A stretch of DNA of 17,756 nucleotides from Chloroflexia bacterium (GTDB lineage Bacteria > Chloroflexota > Chloroflexia > Thermomicrobiales > UBA6265). Positions 7,815-15,997 of this stretch are shown in pieces. Below the pieces are notes generated by a model. The model saw nothing but the letters and a program-made list of their open reading frames with translations. It made no database searches and was not told the origin of the DNA. The DNA lies in the NCBI GenBank assembly GCA_013696265.1, contig JACCYX010000256.1, forward strand, positions 1-17,756, written 5' to 3'. Numbering within the stretch: position 1 is the stretch's first letter; every line of letters starts with the position of its first letter. The translations under genes were made by a program, and so were the position numbers.

Positions 7815-10205
7815 ATGTCGACCTCTCCGGAGATGAGACGGGATCCGCACACGCCGGTTTCCGCCTTTCCCCTCACCCGACGACCGTGGATCGGCCCGCT
7901 TCCGTCACCGCTCACCCCGCTGGTGGGTCGCGGCGAGGAACGGGCCAACGCGCTCCGTCATGTCGAGCACCACGCGCGCTTGTTGACCCTGACTGGCCCA
8001 GGCGGCATCGGCAAATCGCGGCTCGCGGTTCAGCTCGCGATCGACCTGCAAGGCAGGTTCGCCGATGGCGTGGCCTGGGTACCGTTGCACTCGGTGCGTG
8101 ATATCGATGCGCTCGCGCCCAGTATCGCCAAGGTCTTGGGAATCGGAGAATTCCCCGACACCACGCCGTTCAGGGCACTGACCACGGTCTTGCGGACAGC
8201 CCGTCTCCTGCTCGTGCTGGACAACTTCGAGCAGGTGCATGACGCCGGGCCGCAAGTTGCGGAACTTCTCATGCGCTGTCCGCACCTGGTGGCGTTGGTG
8301 ACGAGTCAAACCCTGCCGCGGGTCTCCGGCGAGCAGATGATTCAGGTCAGGCCGCTCGATCTACCTACCAAAATCGGATCTCGTATCTTCGCTCGACGAT
8401 CTGGCGGAGGTGGAGGCCATTCGCCTGTTCCTGGCTCGCGCCCAGGCGGTCGAGCCCGAATTTGCCCTCAACGCGGCCACAGCGCCGCTCGTCGTCGATA
8501 TTTGTCGCCGCCTGGAAGGCATACCCCTGGCGATCGAGCTGGCGGCGGCGCGGGCCAACCATCTGCCGCTGCCGGCCCTGCGCGCCCGGCTGGAGCGCCG
8601 CCTGCCCCTGCTCGTCGATGGGCCGCACGACCTCCCCGACCGCCTGCGCACAATGCGCGGCGCGATCGCCTGGAGCTACGATCTCCTCACCGCCAACGAA
8701 CAATCGCTCTTCCGCCGCATGGGCCTGTTCCCCGTAGGTTGTCGCCTCGATGCCGTCGTCGGGATTGGGAGTGAGCAGGACACCGCCGGCAATGCGCCAT
8801 TGCGCCTGGAGACTGGCCGTCCTCCTCTCACTCCGGCCTCGCTTGCAAACATCGCGGCCCTGACCGATCACAGCCTGGTCCGGAAGGTGACTGACCCGGA
8901 TGGAGAACCGCGGTTCGTCATGCTGGAGACGATCCGCGAATATGCGCTGGAGCAGCTCGACGCGGGTGGCGACCGCGAAGACGCCGAGCGCGCCAAGGCG
9001 GGGTACCTGTTGGCCTTCGCCGAACAGTTGGAGTTCGCGCCGCTCGTGTCGGGGAGCGAGCGCTCGATTGTCCTCCTGGAATCGGAGCAGGCCAACATCC
9101 GGGAATCCCTGGCCCGGCGGCGGGGGAGCGGGATCGCGCACTCCGGTTGGCGGGCGCGCTTGCCTATTCCTGGATTGCCCAGGGGCACTACCGGGAAGGG
9201 CAAGGCTGGCTGGAGCCGTTGCTGGCCGACCGGGACCTCGGTAGCGATCCGGAACGTGCCACGGGACTCGCTGGACTTGGCTACATGCTCCTGTACCTGG
9301 GCGATCATTCTTGCGCCGAAGCCGTGTTTTCGGAGGCGCTCGCCCTGTGGCGCACGCAGGAGAACCCGCTGCAAACGGCGATCGCCTTGCTTGGGTTGGA
9401 AGGCGCGGTAAACGGGGTCCAGCGCAGCCAGGAGAGCGGGAGTAGGAGTTGCACAACGAAGCACTTGCGCTCTCACGCACGCTGGACGATCCGAGACTGG
9501 CGGCCTTTGTCGCCAGCATGGTGCACGCCACGCTCGGGATGGCGGCGAACGGCCGTGGACAATACGCGCTGGCCCTTGAGCATCATCTGAAGGCACTCGC
9601 GTTGCGGCGTGAGGTGAACTTTACGCTCGGCGCCTATCTCTCCCTGGATGCATTGGGCGAGGTGGCGATGGAACAGGGAGACTATCGGGAAGCGTTGACG
9701 CTGGCCACGGAACATCGGAATCCAGGCTTCATCAAGGACGCCCTAACCAAAGCCGCCATCATCGCCATTGCCTGGGGTCAATCCGAACGAGCGGCGCGGC
9801 TGCTCGGCGCCGGCAATGCGCCAAATGAGGCGGTGGCGATCGCGATCGCCAAAGAGCCGGATCGCGTCCCGACCGAGAGGGTCTCCACGGCCGCACGCAA
9901 GGCCCTGGGTGATGCGGCATTCGCGAGCGCCTTGCGCGGGCAAGGCCCTCACGCTGGACGAGGCGATCGGCGAGGTCGGGGAGATCGAGCCACCCCCCAA
10001 TCACACGATCGTTCCGGCAGCGGCCTCCGCGCGCTACGGGCTTTCCCCGCGTGAAGTCGACGTCCTGCGCGGCATTGCCAACTACCAGACGGACCGCGAG
10101 ATCGCCGAGCATCTCCACATCAGCCGGCGCACACCGAAATGATCCGCGAGCCCAAAGCCTCGTCGTCGCGCCACTCCTTCGCGGCTCGGCACCGACGGTA
10201 CGGTG
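7815..10205 (+). pseudogene. frameshifted NTPase-TPR-LuxR transcriptional regulator
   Basis: The intact ancestor would be a regulator of about 790 residues with an NB-ARC-like ATPase, TPR repeats and a C-terminal LuxR helix-turn-helix. The start (ATG 7815, GAGGGGG about 8 bases upstream) leads into LTPLVGRGEER, a P-loop GPGGIGKSRLA and LLLVLDNFEQV. Homology then moves between frames. It changes near 8368 (to SLDDLAEVEAIRLFLARAQ, later MLETIREYALEQL), near 9120 (to LRLAGALAYSWIAQGHYREG), near 9443 (to HNEALALSRTLDDPR), near 9935 (to GKALTLDEAIGE, then YGLSPREVDVLRGIAN and REIAEHLHISRRT) and near 10130. There TGA 10141-10143 ends the frame, while SSSRHSFAARHRR in another frame looks like the rest of the DNA-binding domain. 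Five frame changes in 2.4 kb leave no functional full-length protein. Nearby 3.05-kb and 2.67-kb genes are uninterrupted, which argues against generally poor sequence. Confidence 0.85.
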
Positions 10206-10278
10206 ATGCGTCCTTCACGGCCTTTGGCGGCAATGGCCTGGGCCTGGGCAACACGTTCGAGGCTTCGGCGGACGGCGT

Positions 10279-10306
10279 GAGCTCGGGCGCGAGCTCGGGC
10301 GCGAGC
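10279..10306. repeat. 12-bp tandem repeat, about 2.3 copies
   Basis: GAGCTCGGGCGC occurs at 10279-10290 and again at 10291-10302, followed by a partial GAGC. It lies in the roughly 190-bp non-coding stretch between the regulator remnant and the 3' end of the molybdopterin enzyme gene. Nothing else recognisable is seen in that stretch. Confidence 0.7.
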
Positions 10307-10394
10307 ACAATCCGGTGCGACGTGCCGTAACAGGCGTTGGCAACGATCGACGGGAGCAAGGCCCCGAGACTTGGGTGTTGCTCCCGTCTCGCGA

Positions 10395-12059
10395 TCAACC
10401 GACCCGCGCAATCACCCGCATGTACCCGGACGCGCCCTGGGGAATGATGCCAAACACCTCCGGGTCCTGCGGCACGCCGTTACCATCGACCGCCCGGGAA
10501 ATGACGACGTACTCGCCGGGCGCGTCCGGTGTCCATTCGAACGACCACTGCGACCAGGTCCAGATCGTTCCCGGATAGAAGATATCGGCTGGATTCCACG
10601 TCGCTCCGTCGTCAGTCGTGACTTCGACCGATGAGATCCCATTGCCGGGCGAGAAGGCCCGGCCCTTGAAGGTCACGGAGCGACCTGTGGCGACCGGTTG
10701 CTGGAGTTCGAAAGTCGCGACATTTCCTGGTGGCCGGCGGACGGCCGGCGCGAAAATGTCGGAGCGCGTGCGCGGCTGGAAATCCGGCCCCCAGCCTTGC
10801 GACTCGTAGAACCCCTGGACGTCTTCGGTCGCGACTTCGATCCGGGTCACCCACTTGACGTTCTTTTCCCCGTACCGGCCCGGCACGATCACCCGCACGG
10901 GGTAACCGTGGCGGCGCGGGAGAGGATCGCCGTTGATTTCGTAGACCACCAGCGTCTCCTCCGCCATCGCCTTCTCGATATCGAAGGTGTCCCGGTAGGC
11001 ATCCACGCCATTGATCACAACCTCGTACGCGCCATCCCGTAGCCCCGACGCCTCGATCAGGTCACGCATCCGCACCCCCCGCCAGTTCGCGTTGCTGAAG
11101 AGCCCGGCGCCGAGTTGATTGCTGATGCACATGAGCGTGGTTTCCTGTTCGACCTGCTCGAACTCCTGGAGGTCGTCGAAGCTATAGGTATGTGGGCTAT
11201 CGACGTGCCCGGCGATCTCAAGCCGCCAGAGATCGCGGTTGACGTCCGGGTCGACCACGTTCTTCGTGACGCAGTAGAAGTCCTCGGTCGGCGTCAGGGG
11301 CTGGACGCCGGGACCGCTGTAGACGGTGCCATCGTAAGTGAATGTCGCGTCGTCGTACATGCGGCGGAGCAGGCCGTAGATCGGCCAGGCCAGCACGGCG
11401 CCGCCCGCCGCCGCCAGCACCGCCCGCCGGGGCCGCACGTCGCCCCGGCCGGCTTCCGGCTTCGACGCGGCATCAGGCTCCTCATCGCCGGGCTTGGCGC
11501 GCCAGGTCCTCGCCACGATGAAGCGGTAGAGACCGGCGACCGTTGCCCCAAACGCACCGAACCAGAGGAGCAGGGCCACGATGCTGACGATCCGCGCCTG
11601 GGTGTAGGGGAGACCCCGGTAGTTGGCGGAGAGGACCGGCCAGAGGAAGATGACGAACGCGATCCAGACGACCAGAATCGCGATCGCCATGAAGAGGAAC
11701 GCCGGGCGCGCGATGCCAAGCATGCGCTTCGGGGATCGGCGCACAGGCGGGATTTCCGCGACGATCGCGAAGATCACGCCCACCACCGCGCCGGTCGCGA
11801 AGAGCGTTCGCAACCCGGCCACGATACCGAACTGCTTGAGCCCGTTGTAGCCGCCGTACGTGCTGAAGAGCGAGAAGAAGGTGTCGATGTCCAGCATCGG
11901 CGCGATGCGGTCCGGCACCGCTTCCGGCGGCGGCATGATTCCCAGGTAATACCGGCTCAACGCCATGAGCAGGGTCGTCACGGCCGCGGCGGCCAGGCCC
12001 GCCACGAGTCCCGCCAGGAGGTTCGGCACATACCGCAACCCCGCCCAAAGCTTTTCCAT
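10395..12059 (-). CDS. membrane-anchored molybdopterin-dependent oxidoreductase, sulfite oxidase family
   Basis: This 554-residue protein has an N-terminal membrane region and an outward-facing molybdenum-cofactor domain. Four predicted helices (about 13-33, 80-102, 119-140, 157-180) are followed by a charged cytoplasmic loop. The sequence VRPRRAVLAAAGG (208-220) then leads into a fifth helix (213-230). The cofactor domain starts near 250. It has TTLMCISNQLG with Cys311 as the likely Mo ligand, then NWRGVRMRDLI and HGYPVRVIVPGRYGEKNVKW. It ends with the family's C-terminal domain (VTFKGRAFSPGNGISSVEV, DDGATWNPA). The RR before the last helix suggests Tat export of the folded domain. The ATG has AGGAG six bases upstream. 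No haem or redox partner gene is adjacent; a MOSC-domain gene lies upstream on the same strand. The substrate is unknown, and sulfite or an oxidised sulfur compound is only a guess. Confidence 0.9.
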   Translation of the reverse strand: MEKLWAGLRYVPNLLAGLVAGLAAAAVTTLLMALSRYYLGIMPPPEAVPDRIAPMLDIDTFFSLFSTYGGYNGLKQFGIVAGLRTLFATGAVVGVIFAIVAEIPPVRRSPKRMLGIARPAFLFMAIAILVVWIAFVIFLWPVLSANYRGLPYTQARIVSIVALLLWFGAFGATVAGLYRFIVARTWRAKPGDEEPDAASKPEAGRGDVRPRRAVLAAAGGAVLAWPIYGLLRRMYDDATFTYDGTVYSGPGVQPLTPTEDFYCVTKNVVDPDVNRDLWRLEIAGHVDSPHTYSFDDLQEFEQVEQETTLMCISNQLGAGLFSNANWRGVRMRDLIEASGLRDGAYEVVINGVDAYRDTFDIEKAMAEETLVVYEINGDPLPRRHGYPVRVIVPGRYGEKNVKWVTRIEVATEDVQGFYESQGWGPDFQPRTRSDIFAPAVRRPPGNVATFELQQPVATGRSVTFKGRAFSPGNGISSVEVTTDDGATWNPADIFYPGTIWTWSQWSFEWTPDAPGEYVVISRAVDGNGVPQDPEVFGIIPQGASGYMRVIARVG

Positions 12060-12139
12060 TGGATTCTCCTCACCCGTCGAATGGTTCGATACACCGGTGC
12101 TTACGGCGAATCCGCCCGCTTGGATGAGTTTGTCGTTAA

Positions 12140-12162
12140 TGCCGCGGGGGAAACCTGCGGCA
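12140..12162. promoter_or_regulatory. stem-loop in the leader of the molybdopterin enzyme gene
   Basis: TGCCGCGGG pairs with CCTGCGGCA across a GGAAA loop, a 9-bp stem with one G-T wobble when read on the plus strand. Read on the minus strand, where the downstream gene lies, one pair becomes an A-C mismatch. It is about 80 bases upstream of that gene's ATG. A regulatory role is possible but unsupported, and it does not resemble a known molybdenum-cofactor riboswitch. Confidence 0.3.
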
Positions 12163-12187
12163 CACTTGTTGGGAATGAAATCCAGCA

Positions 12188-12419
12188 GTCTCGTAGGGGA
12201 GGGCTAGCGAGCCGTGAAATCGTTCTCCGCGACGACACCTTGTTCGCGGGCGCCTGTCCAGAGCGCAGCGTGGGACCCTCCCGCCCGGCCCCCGAATCGC
12301 GGAATCCGACGTTGTATCCGGAACCAGATGGCGGTCGAGGCAATGCGGGAGGGCATACGCGGTCCAGATAGCGGTTGGCCAGACCTCGTTCAGGGACCGC
12401 TAGCCCTCCCCTACGAGAC
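12188..12419. repeat. 232-bp element with perfect 22-bp terminal inverted repeats
   Basis: The bases at 12188-12209 (core TCGTAGGGGAGGGCTAGC) are exactly the reverse complement of 12398-12419. Inside, a second perfect inverted repeat pairs CCCTCCCGC (12276-12284) with GCGGGAGGG (12345-12353). It encodes nothing and shows no clear target-site duplication. A GTTCTCCGCGACGAC block starts 29 bases after the GTAGGGG motif, and the copy at 16348 has a matching block at the same offset, so the two are related. It could be a MITE-like non-autonomous element or a structured intergenic repeat. Confidence 0.8.
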
Positions 12420-12430
12420 GGACTATTTAC

Positions 12431-12450
12431 GCGAACGTTCGCCCCGAACG
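12431..12450 (-). terminator. dyad just past the MOSC gene stop
   Basis: Read in the gene's direction, CGTTCG-GGG-CGAACG (12450 to 12436) forms a 6-bp stem starting six bases after the TAG stop. It overlaps a perfect 12-bp palindrome GCGAACGTTCGC (12431-12442). The following GTAAATAG is the only AT-rich patch nearby. It is a candidate terminator without a true T-run. Confidence 0.33.
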
Positions 12451-12455
12451 GACCG

Positions 12456-13112
12456 CTACACCTTCCACTCCGGCGCGTCGCGGCGCCAGGCGGCGGCCAG
12501 GGCCGGGTGCGTGTTGGCAATCTCGAACATCGCGGGGTCGATGTCGCCGCGCGCCGCCATGAACGCGGTCCGGACCGAGACCTCAAGCGGGTCGCGCTGG
12601 ACGATCTCGATCTGACCTGAGGTCGGCGCCACGCCTTCCTCCAGCACCCTGAGATACCATCCGGATCGGCCGCCAGTGACGAACCGCTTCACCATGTCGG
12701 GGTGCCCGGTATGGAGCGCCAGTTTGTGGCAGGGCCAGCGCGGCTGGCTGATCTGAAGCAGGGCAGTTCCCCAGCGCCAGACATCTCCGATCTGTGCCGT
12801 CTCCTCGTCGATGCCGTCCGTGGAGAGGTTTTCGCCGAAGGGTGATTCCGCCCGTTCGTACCCGATTTCGTCGCGCCAGAACGGGCGATGCTCGCGCGGG
12901 TAGCAGTAGATCGCCTTATCGACTCCGCCGTGGACGCGCAGGTCGGCCTGGCGGTCGCCGTCGATGTTCGTCCTGCGAACCACGACCTCGGGTGCAGCTA
13001 CCTCGTGCTTGCCGATCCCGCTCGTCACCTCGCCCTGGCGATTGGCTCCGATCACCGATGGCATCCCGACTGCCACCGAGACGAGTCGGATGTAGCGGGA
13101 CTCGTCAGGCAT
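12456..13112 (-). CDS. MOSC-domain protein (YiiM-like)
   Basis: This is a 218-residue protein of the MOSC family (molybdenum cofactor sulfurase C-terminal), a fold tied to molybdenum-cofactor handling and sulfur carrying or detoxifying reduction. Visible hallmarks are RVHGGVDKAIYCYPREH (59-75), PFGENLSTDGI (91-101) and the conserved Cys128 in QPRWPCHKLALHTG. The C-terminal tail (about 170-218) resembles the small helical domain that follows MOSC in YiiM-type proteins. I chose the ATG at 13110-13112. It overlaps the last eight bases of the M16 peptidase gene, as expected for translational coupling, although the ribosome site is weak. An in-frame TTG at 13151 would add 13 residues with no family resemblance. 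The molybdopterin oxidoreductase downstream on the same strand makes a cofactor-related role attractive, but that link is inference. Confidence 0.87.
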   Translation of the reverse strand: MPDESRYIRLVSVAVGMPSVIGANRQGEVTSGIGKHEVAAPEVVVRRTNIDGDRQADLRVHGGVDKAIYCYPREHRPFWRDEIGYERAESPFGENLSTDGIDEETAQIGDVWRWGTALLQISQPRWPCHKLALHTGHPDMVKRFVTGGRSGWYLRVLEEGVAPTSGQIEIVQRDPLEVSVRTAFMAARGDIDPAMFEIANTHPALAAAWRRDAPEWKV

Positions 13113-15774
13113 CGGTTTTTTCAACTGCCTCGATCGACTCCGGACCGGCAATCCCGATCACGAGCCGGTCGGGGTCGAGATACGTTTGGGCGGCTGACAG
13201 GAGGTCATCCTGGGTCAGCTCCGCAATGTACCCCGGATACCGTTCGAGGTAGTCAAGACCGAGGCCGTACTTTTCGATCGCGAGCAACAGCCCTGCCACC
13301 CCACCGAGGCTTTCGAGCGCGAGCGGCAGGCTCCCGATCAGGTAACTCCTGGCATCGGCCAGTTCCTCAGCCGTCACATGCTCGTTCCGAATCCGTCGCA
13401 ACTCATCCAGGATTCCGTCGAGGGCGCGCTGGATATTGCCCGGGTCCACCCCGGCCCGGGCCGTCCAGACGCTGTTCGCGGTGCCGCCGCCGAACGAACT
13501 GGAAGCGTAGTAGGCGAGCCCCTGCTTGTCCCGGACGTTTGCGCCCAGCCTGCCCATCAGCCCGAGCTGACCGAGGATGACGTTGGCCAAGTTGACGGCG
13601 AAATACGGCTTGTCGAGCGAGCGCGGCAATGAGGGGTAGCCGATCGCGATGTCGGCCTGGCTCTTGCCCCGGATCACATACGACTTCCGGACCGTGCTCA
13701 CGGGAGGATCGACCGCCGGAACCTCTCGTGCATCTGGCACGGGCGCCGTCCATGAACCGAACACGCGCTCGACCTGGGCCACCACGGCATCGAGGTTGGC
13801 AACGCCACCGACGAGCGCGATCGTGGTCACGTTCGGCCCGAACGACCGTCGATGATAGTTGGCCAGATTCTCACTGGTCAGCGACGAGACCGAATCGATC
13901 TCCCCCGAAACCGGAATCCGGTACGGATGACCCTCCGGATAGAGCTGCTCGCGCAGGGCCCGAGAGGCCATCGACCCCGTATCCGATTCCTGCTCGCGCA
14001 GCCCGGTTATCGCCTGCTGCTTCACCTTTTCCAGCTCATCGGGCGGGAAAACCGGCTCCAATATCAACTCGGCCGCCAGCGAAAACACCGGCTCCAGGTC
14101 TTCGGCCAGGCTGTGGAACGACACCTCGATATCGTCGCGGTCGGCATCGACCGAGATTACGGCGCCAAGTCCGTCGATCGCCTCGTTGAACTGCTCGAAG
14201 GTGTGCGATCGCGTCCCCCGGTTGAGCATCCGGGCCGTGATCGAGGGCAAGCCCGGCGTCGTCTCGCCCGTCGCGGATGGCCCGGCCGCGATGCTGATCG
14301 AGGCTTCAACCGCCTCGTCACCCGGTCGCGGCTGGGCCAGGATCACGATGCCGTTCGCGAGTTCGGTGCGGACGAAACCGTGCGCGTTGGACATGCCGCC
14401 ATCGAGCCCCCAAACCAGTTGCGGCTCGGGCGAAACGTAGCCGGCGGCCTCCACGAGCGGCGGCACGTCGGCGCCCGCCACGGTGGATCCTTCGTCAGGC
14501 ACTTGCCAGCCAACCGTGCGCTGGTCATCGACCAGCCAGGTCTGGACCACGCGCTGGACATCCTCCGGCGTCACGGCGGCGAGTTCGTCGGCGAGGGTGT
14601 CGATCCGTCCGGCGTGGTCGATGATTTCCATCTGCCCCTGCCAGAACGCCTCGGCGGTCACGGTTTCGCGGGAGTAGACATACTGCGCCCGGATCTGCTT
14701 GCGTGCCTTGAGGAACTCCTCCACGGTGGCAAGACCGGTCTTGAGGCGGTCGATCTCAGTGGCGAGCGCGTCTTCGATCCGGTCCGGTTCGACACCCGGC
14801 AGCGCGGTCGCCGAGAACGTCCAGAGGTGGGGATCGAGGTGGAGGTTGGCGCCGGACCCCGCCGATCGGGCGAGCCCGCTGGACACCAGGCCCCGGTAGA
14901 GACGCGACGAGCGGCCCATAGCGCTGCCACCCCCCATCCCCATCGGCTTCGCGCCTGAGAGGAGCGCATCGGCCACCAGCAGCGCCGGGATGTCCGGGTG
15001 TTTCGCCTCCGGCATGCGGTAGCCCATCATCAGGTACGACGCCGGCGAAGGCCGCTTGAGCAGCACCCGTCGCTCGCCGCGCTGCGGTGGGTCCTGGGCG
15101 ACGGCTGGCAGCGTGGAGGCATCGGCCGGGATCGACCCGAAGGCGTCCCGGATCCTGCCCATCAACTCATCGGCGTCGAAGTCGCCGACGGCGCTGATGA
15201 AGGCGTTGTTCGGCGCGTAGTAGCGCCGGTAGTGGCCATACAGATCGTCACGCGAGATTCTCCGCAGGTCGTTCTCGTAGCCGATCACCATGTGCCGGTA
15301 GGGATGCGCCTGGAACGCCGTCCCGATCATTTCCTCGGCGAGGTGGTAGGTGGGCCGGTTCTCAGCACCCTGCCGCTCGGAGAGGATGACGGTTCGCTCG
15401 CTCTCGGTTTCGGCCGCATCGAAGAGGGAGTTGACCATCCGGTCCGACTCGATCCGCAGCGAGAGGTCGAGTTGCGAGGCCGGCAGGGTTTCGTAGTAAG
15501 CGGTCCAGTCGGTCGAAGTCATCGCGTTGAGCGTGCCGCCGTTGCGGGAGACCTCGCCGAAGATGGCGCCCTTGGCCAGGCTCGGCGTGCCCTTGAACTG
15601 CATGTGTTCTACCCAATGGGCGAGACCGGTGAGCCCCGGAGACTCGTTCCGGCTGCCAACCCGGTACCAGACCCAGAACGAGGCGACCGGGGCGTCGTGC
15701 TTCTCGCGAAGAAAGACCTTGAGCCCATTATCCAGCGTTTCGACAAGGGCAGGTGAGGGAGGCCGTTTCTGCAT
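13105..15774 (-). CDS. two-unit M16 family zinc metallopeptidase
   Basis: This 889-residue protein is built of two consecutive M16 (pitrilysin/mitochondrial processing peptidase-like) units. The first unit has the inverted zinc motif HWVEH (H53, E56, H57) and the distal ligand E133 in TVILSERQGAEN, about 76 residues later, so it should be active. It also has SRNGGTLNAMTSTDWTAYYE, typical of active M16 units. The second unit begins near residue 465 (VRTELANGIVILAQPRPGD). The HXXEH position is lost there (PGLPSITARMLNRGT), as in the inactive halves of such fusions, while YPEGHPYRIPVSG and the C-terminal fold remain. The two halves likely form one closed chamber that degrades peptides. No signal peptide is obvious, so it is probably cytoplasmic. 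The ATG has AGGAC about 11 bases upstream. The stop overlaps the MOSC gene start. Confidence 0.92.
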   Translation of the reverse strand: MQKRPPSPALVETLDNGLKVFLREKHDAPVASFWVWYRVGSRNESPGLTGLAHWVEHMQFKGTPSLAKGAIFGEVSRNGGTLNAMTSTDWTAYYETLPASQLDLSLRIESDRMVNSLFDAAETESERTVILSERQGAENRPTYHLAEEMIGTAFQAHPYRHMVIGYENDLRRISRDDLYGHYRRYYAPNNAFISAVGDFDADELMGRIRDAFGSIPADASTLPAVAQDPPQRGERRVLLKRPSPASYLMMGYRMPEAKHPDIPALLVADALLSGAKPMGMGGGSAMGRSSRLYRGLVSSGLARSAGSGANLHLDPHLWTFSATALPGVEPDRIEDALATEIDRLKTGLATVEEFLKARKQIRAQYVYSRETVTAEAFWQGQMEIIDHAGRIDTLADELAAVTPEDVQRVVQTWLVDDQRTVGWQVPDEGSTVAGADVPPLVEAAGYVSPEPQLVWGLDGGMSNAHGFVRTELANGIVILAQPRPGDEAVEASISIAAGPSATGETTPGLPSITARMLNRGTRSHTFEQFNEAIDGLGAVISVDADRDDIEVSFHSLAEDLEPVFSLAAELILEPVFPPDELEKVKQQAITGLREQESDTGSMASRALREQLYPEGHPYRIPVSGEIDSVSSLTSENLANYHRRSFGPNVTTIALVGGVANLDAVVAQVERVFGSWTAPVPDAREVPAVDPPVSTVRKSYVIRGKSQADIAIGYPSLPRSLDKPYFAVNLANVILGQLGLMGRLGANVRDKQGLAYYASSSFGGGTANSVWTARAGVDPGNIQRALDGILDELRRIRNEHVTAEELADARSYLIGSLPLALESLGGVAGLLLAIEKYGLGLDYLERYPGYIAELTQDDLLSAAQTYLDPDRLVIGIAGPESIEAVEKTDA

Positions 15775-15997
15775 TTCGGAATAGTCCTGACCGGCGAGGG
15801 CGAGTTTCAGTTAGTCGGTATCGTACGCGAGGTTGCGGCACTCCCACCCGCTCGAATGGGCTGGCGCACGGTACAATTCTGGCGGCAAGCGACAATGGTT
15901 GCGCGTCTGTCCCGCCCGTCCATGCAGCCGGTTGGAGCGTGCCATCGGTGTGTCGCGTTTTGAATCTGACCGTCGCGTGCATCCAGGAGCGTCACTC
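15775..15997. promoter_or_regulatory. divergent promoter region, possible -10 at 15872
   Basis: This gap separates the minus-strand M16 gene from the plus-strand 107-residue gene and should hold both promoters. TACAAT at 15872-15877 (plus) resembles a -10 element but has no recognisable -35. TACGAT on the minus strand (15825 to 15820) is a weaker candidate for the peptidase gene. I see no operator or riboswitch. Confidence 0.3.

Larger units (their letters stand above)
12060..12455. other. 396-bp intergenic region holding an inverted-repeat element and hairpins
   Basis: This gap between the MOSC gene 3' end and the molybdopterin enzyme start holds four things: the ribosome site of the latter (AGGAG near 12068), a hairpin at 12140-12162, the long inverted-repeat element at 12188-12419, and a dyad just past the MOSC stop. 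No plausible protein or clear promoter was found on either strand. The molybdopterin gene probably has its own promoter in 12070-12190, but I cannot point to it. Confidence 0.5.

Noticed and set aside
6158..7948. Long open frame on the minus strand opposite pyruvate kinase (596 codons)
   Set aside because: It is antisense to a clear enzyme gene. Its sequence is Arg/Asp/His-rich with no family motif, as expected from high-GC codon bias on the opposite strand.
8360..8375. Programmed ribosomal frameshift in the LuxR-type regulator
   Set aside because: At least four further shifts follow, in both directions, without slippery heptamers plus structure, which fits decay or read error better than recoding.
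10082..10411. Minus-strand frames of about 90-109 codons between the regulator remnant and the molybdoenzyme
   Set aside because: They are Arg/Ala-rich, have no ribosome site, cross the 12-bp tandem repeat and are antisense to remnant LuxR coding sequence.
11115..12371. Long plus-strand open frame (418 codons) opposite the molybdopterin enzyme and running into the repeat
   Set aside because: The composition is extremely Arg/Asp/Glu/His-rich and lacks hydrophobic structure. The other strand holds a protein with many conserved motifs.
12188..12419. Insertion sequence or CRISPR-like array
   Set aside because: There is no transposase frame, no target duplication and no regularly spaced direct repeats; the structure is a pair of nested inverted repeats only.
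13852..14958. Plus-strand open frame (368 codons) inside the M16 peptidase gene
   Set aside because: It is a shadow of the well-conserved peptidase, with biased composition and no recognisable domain.
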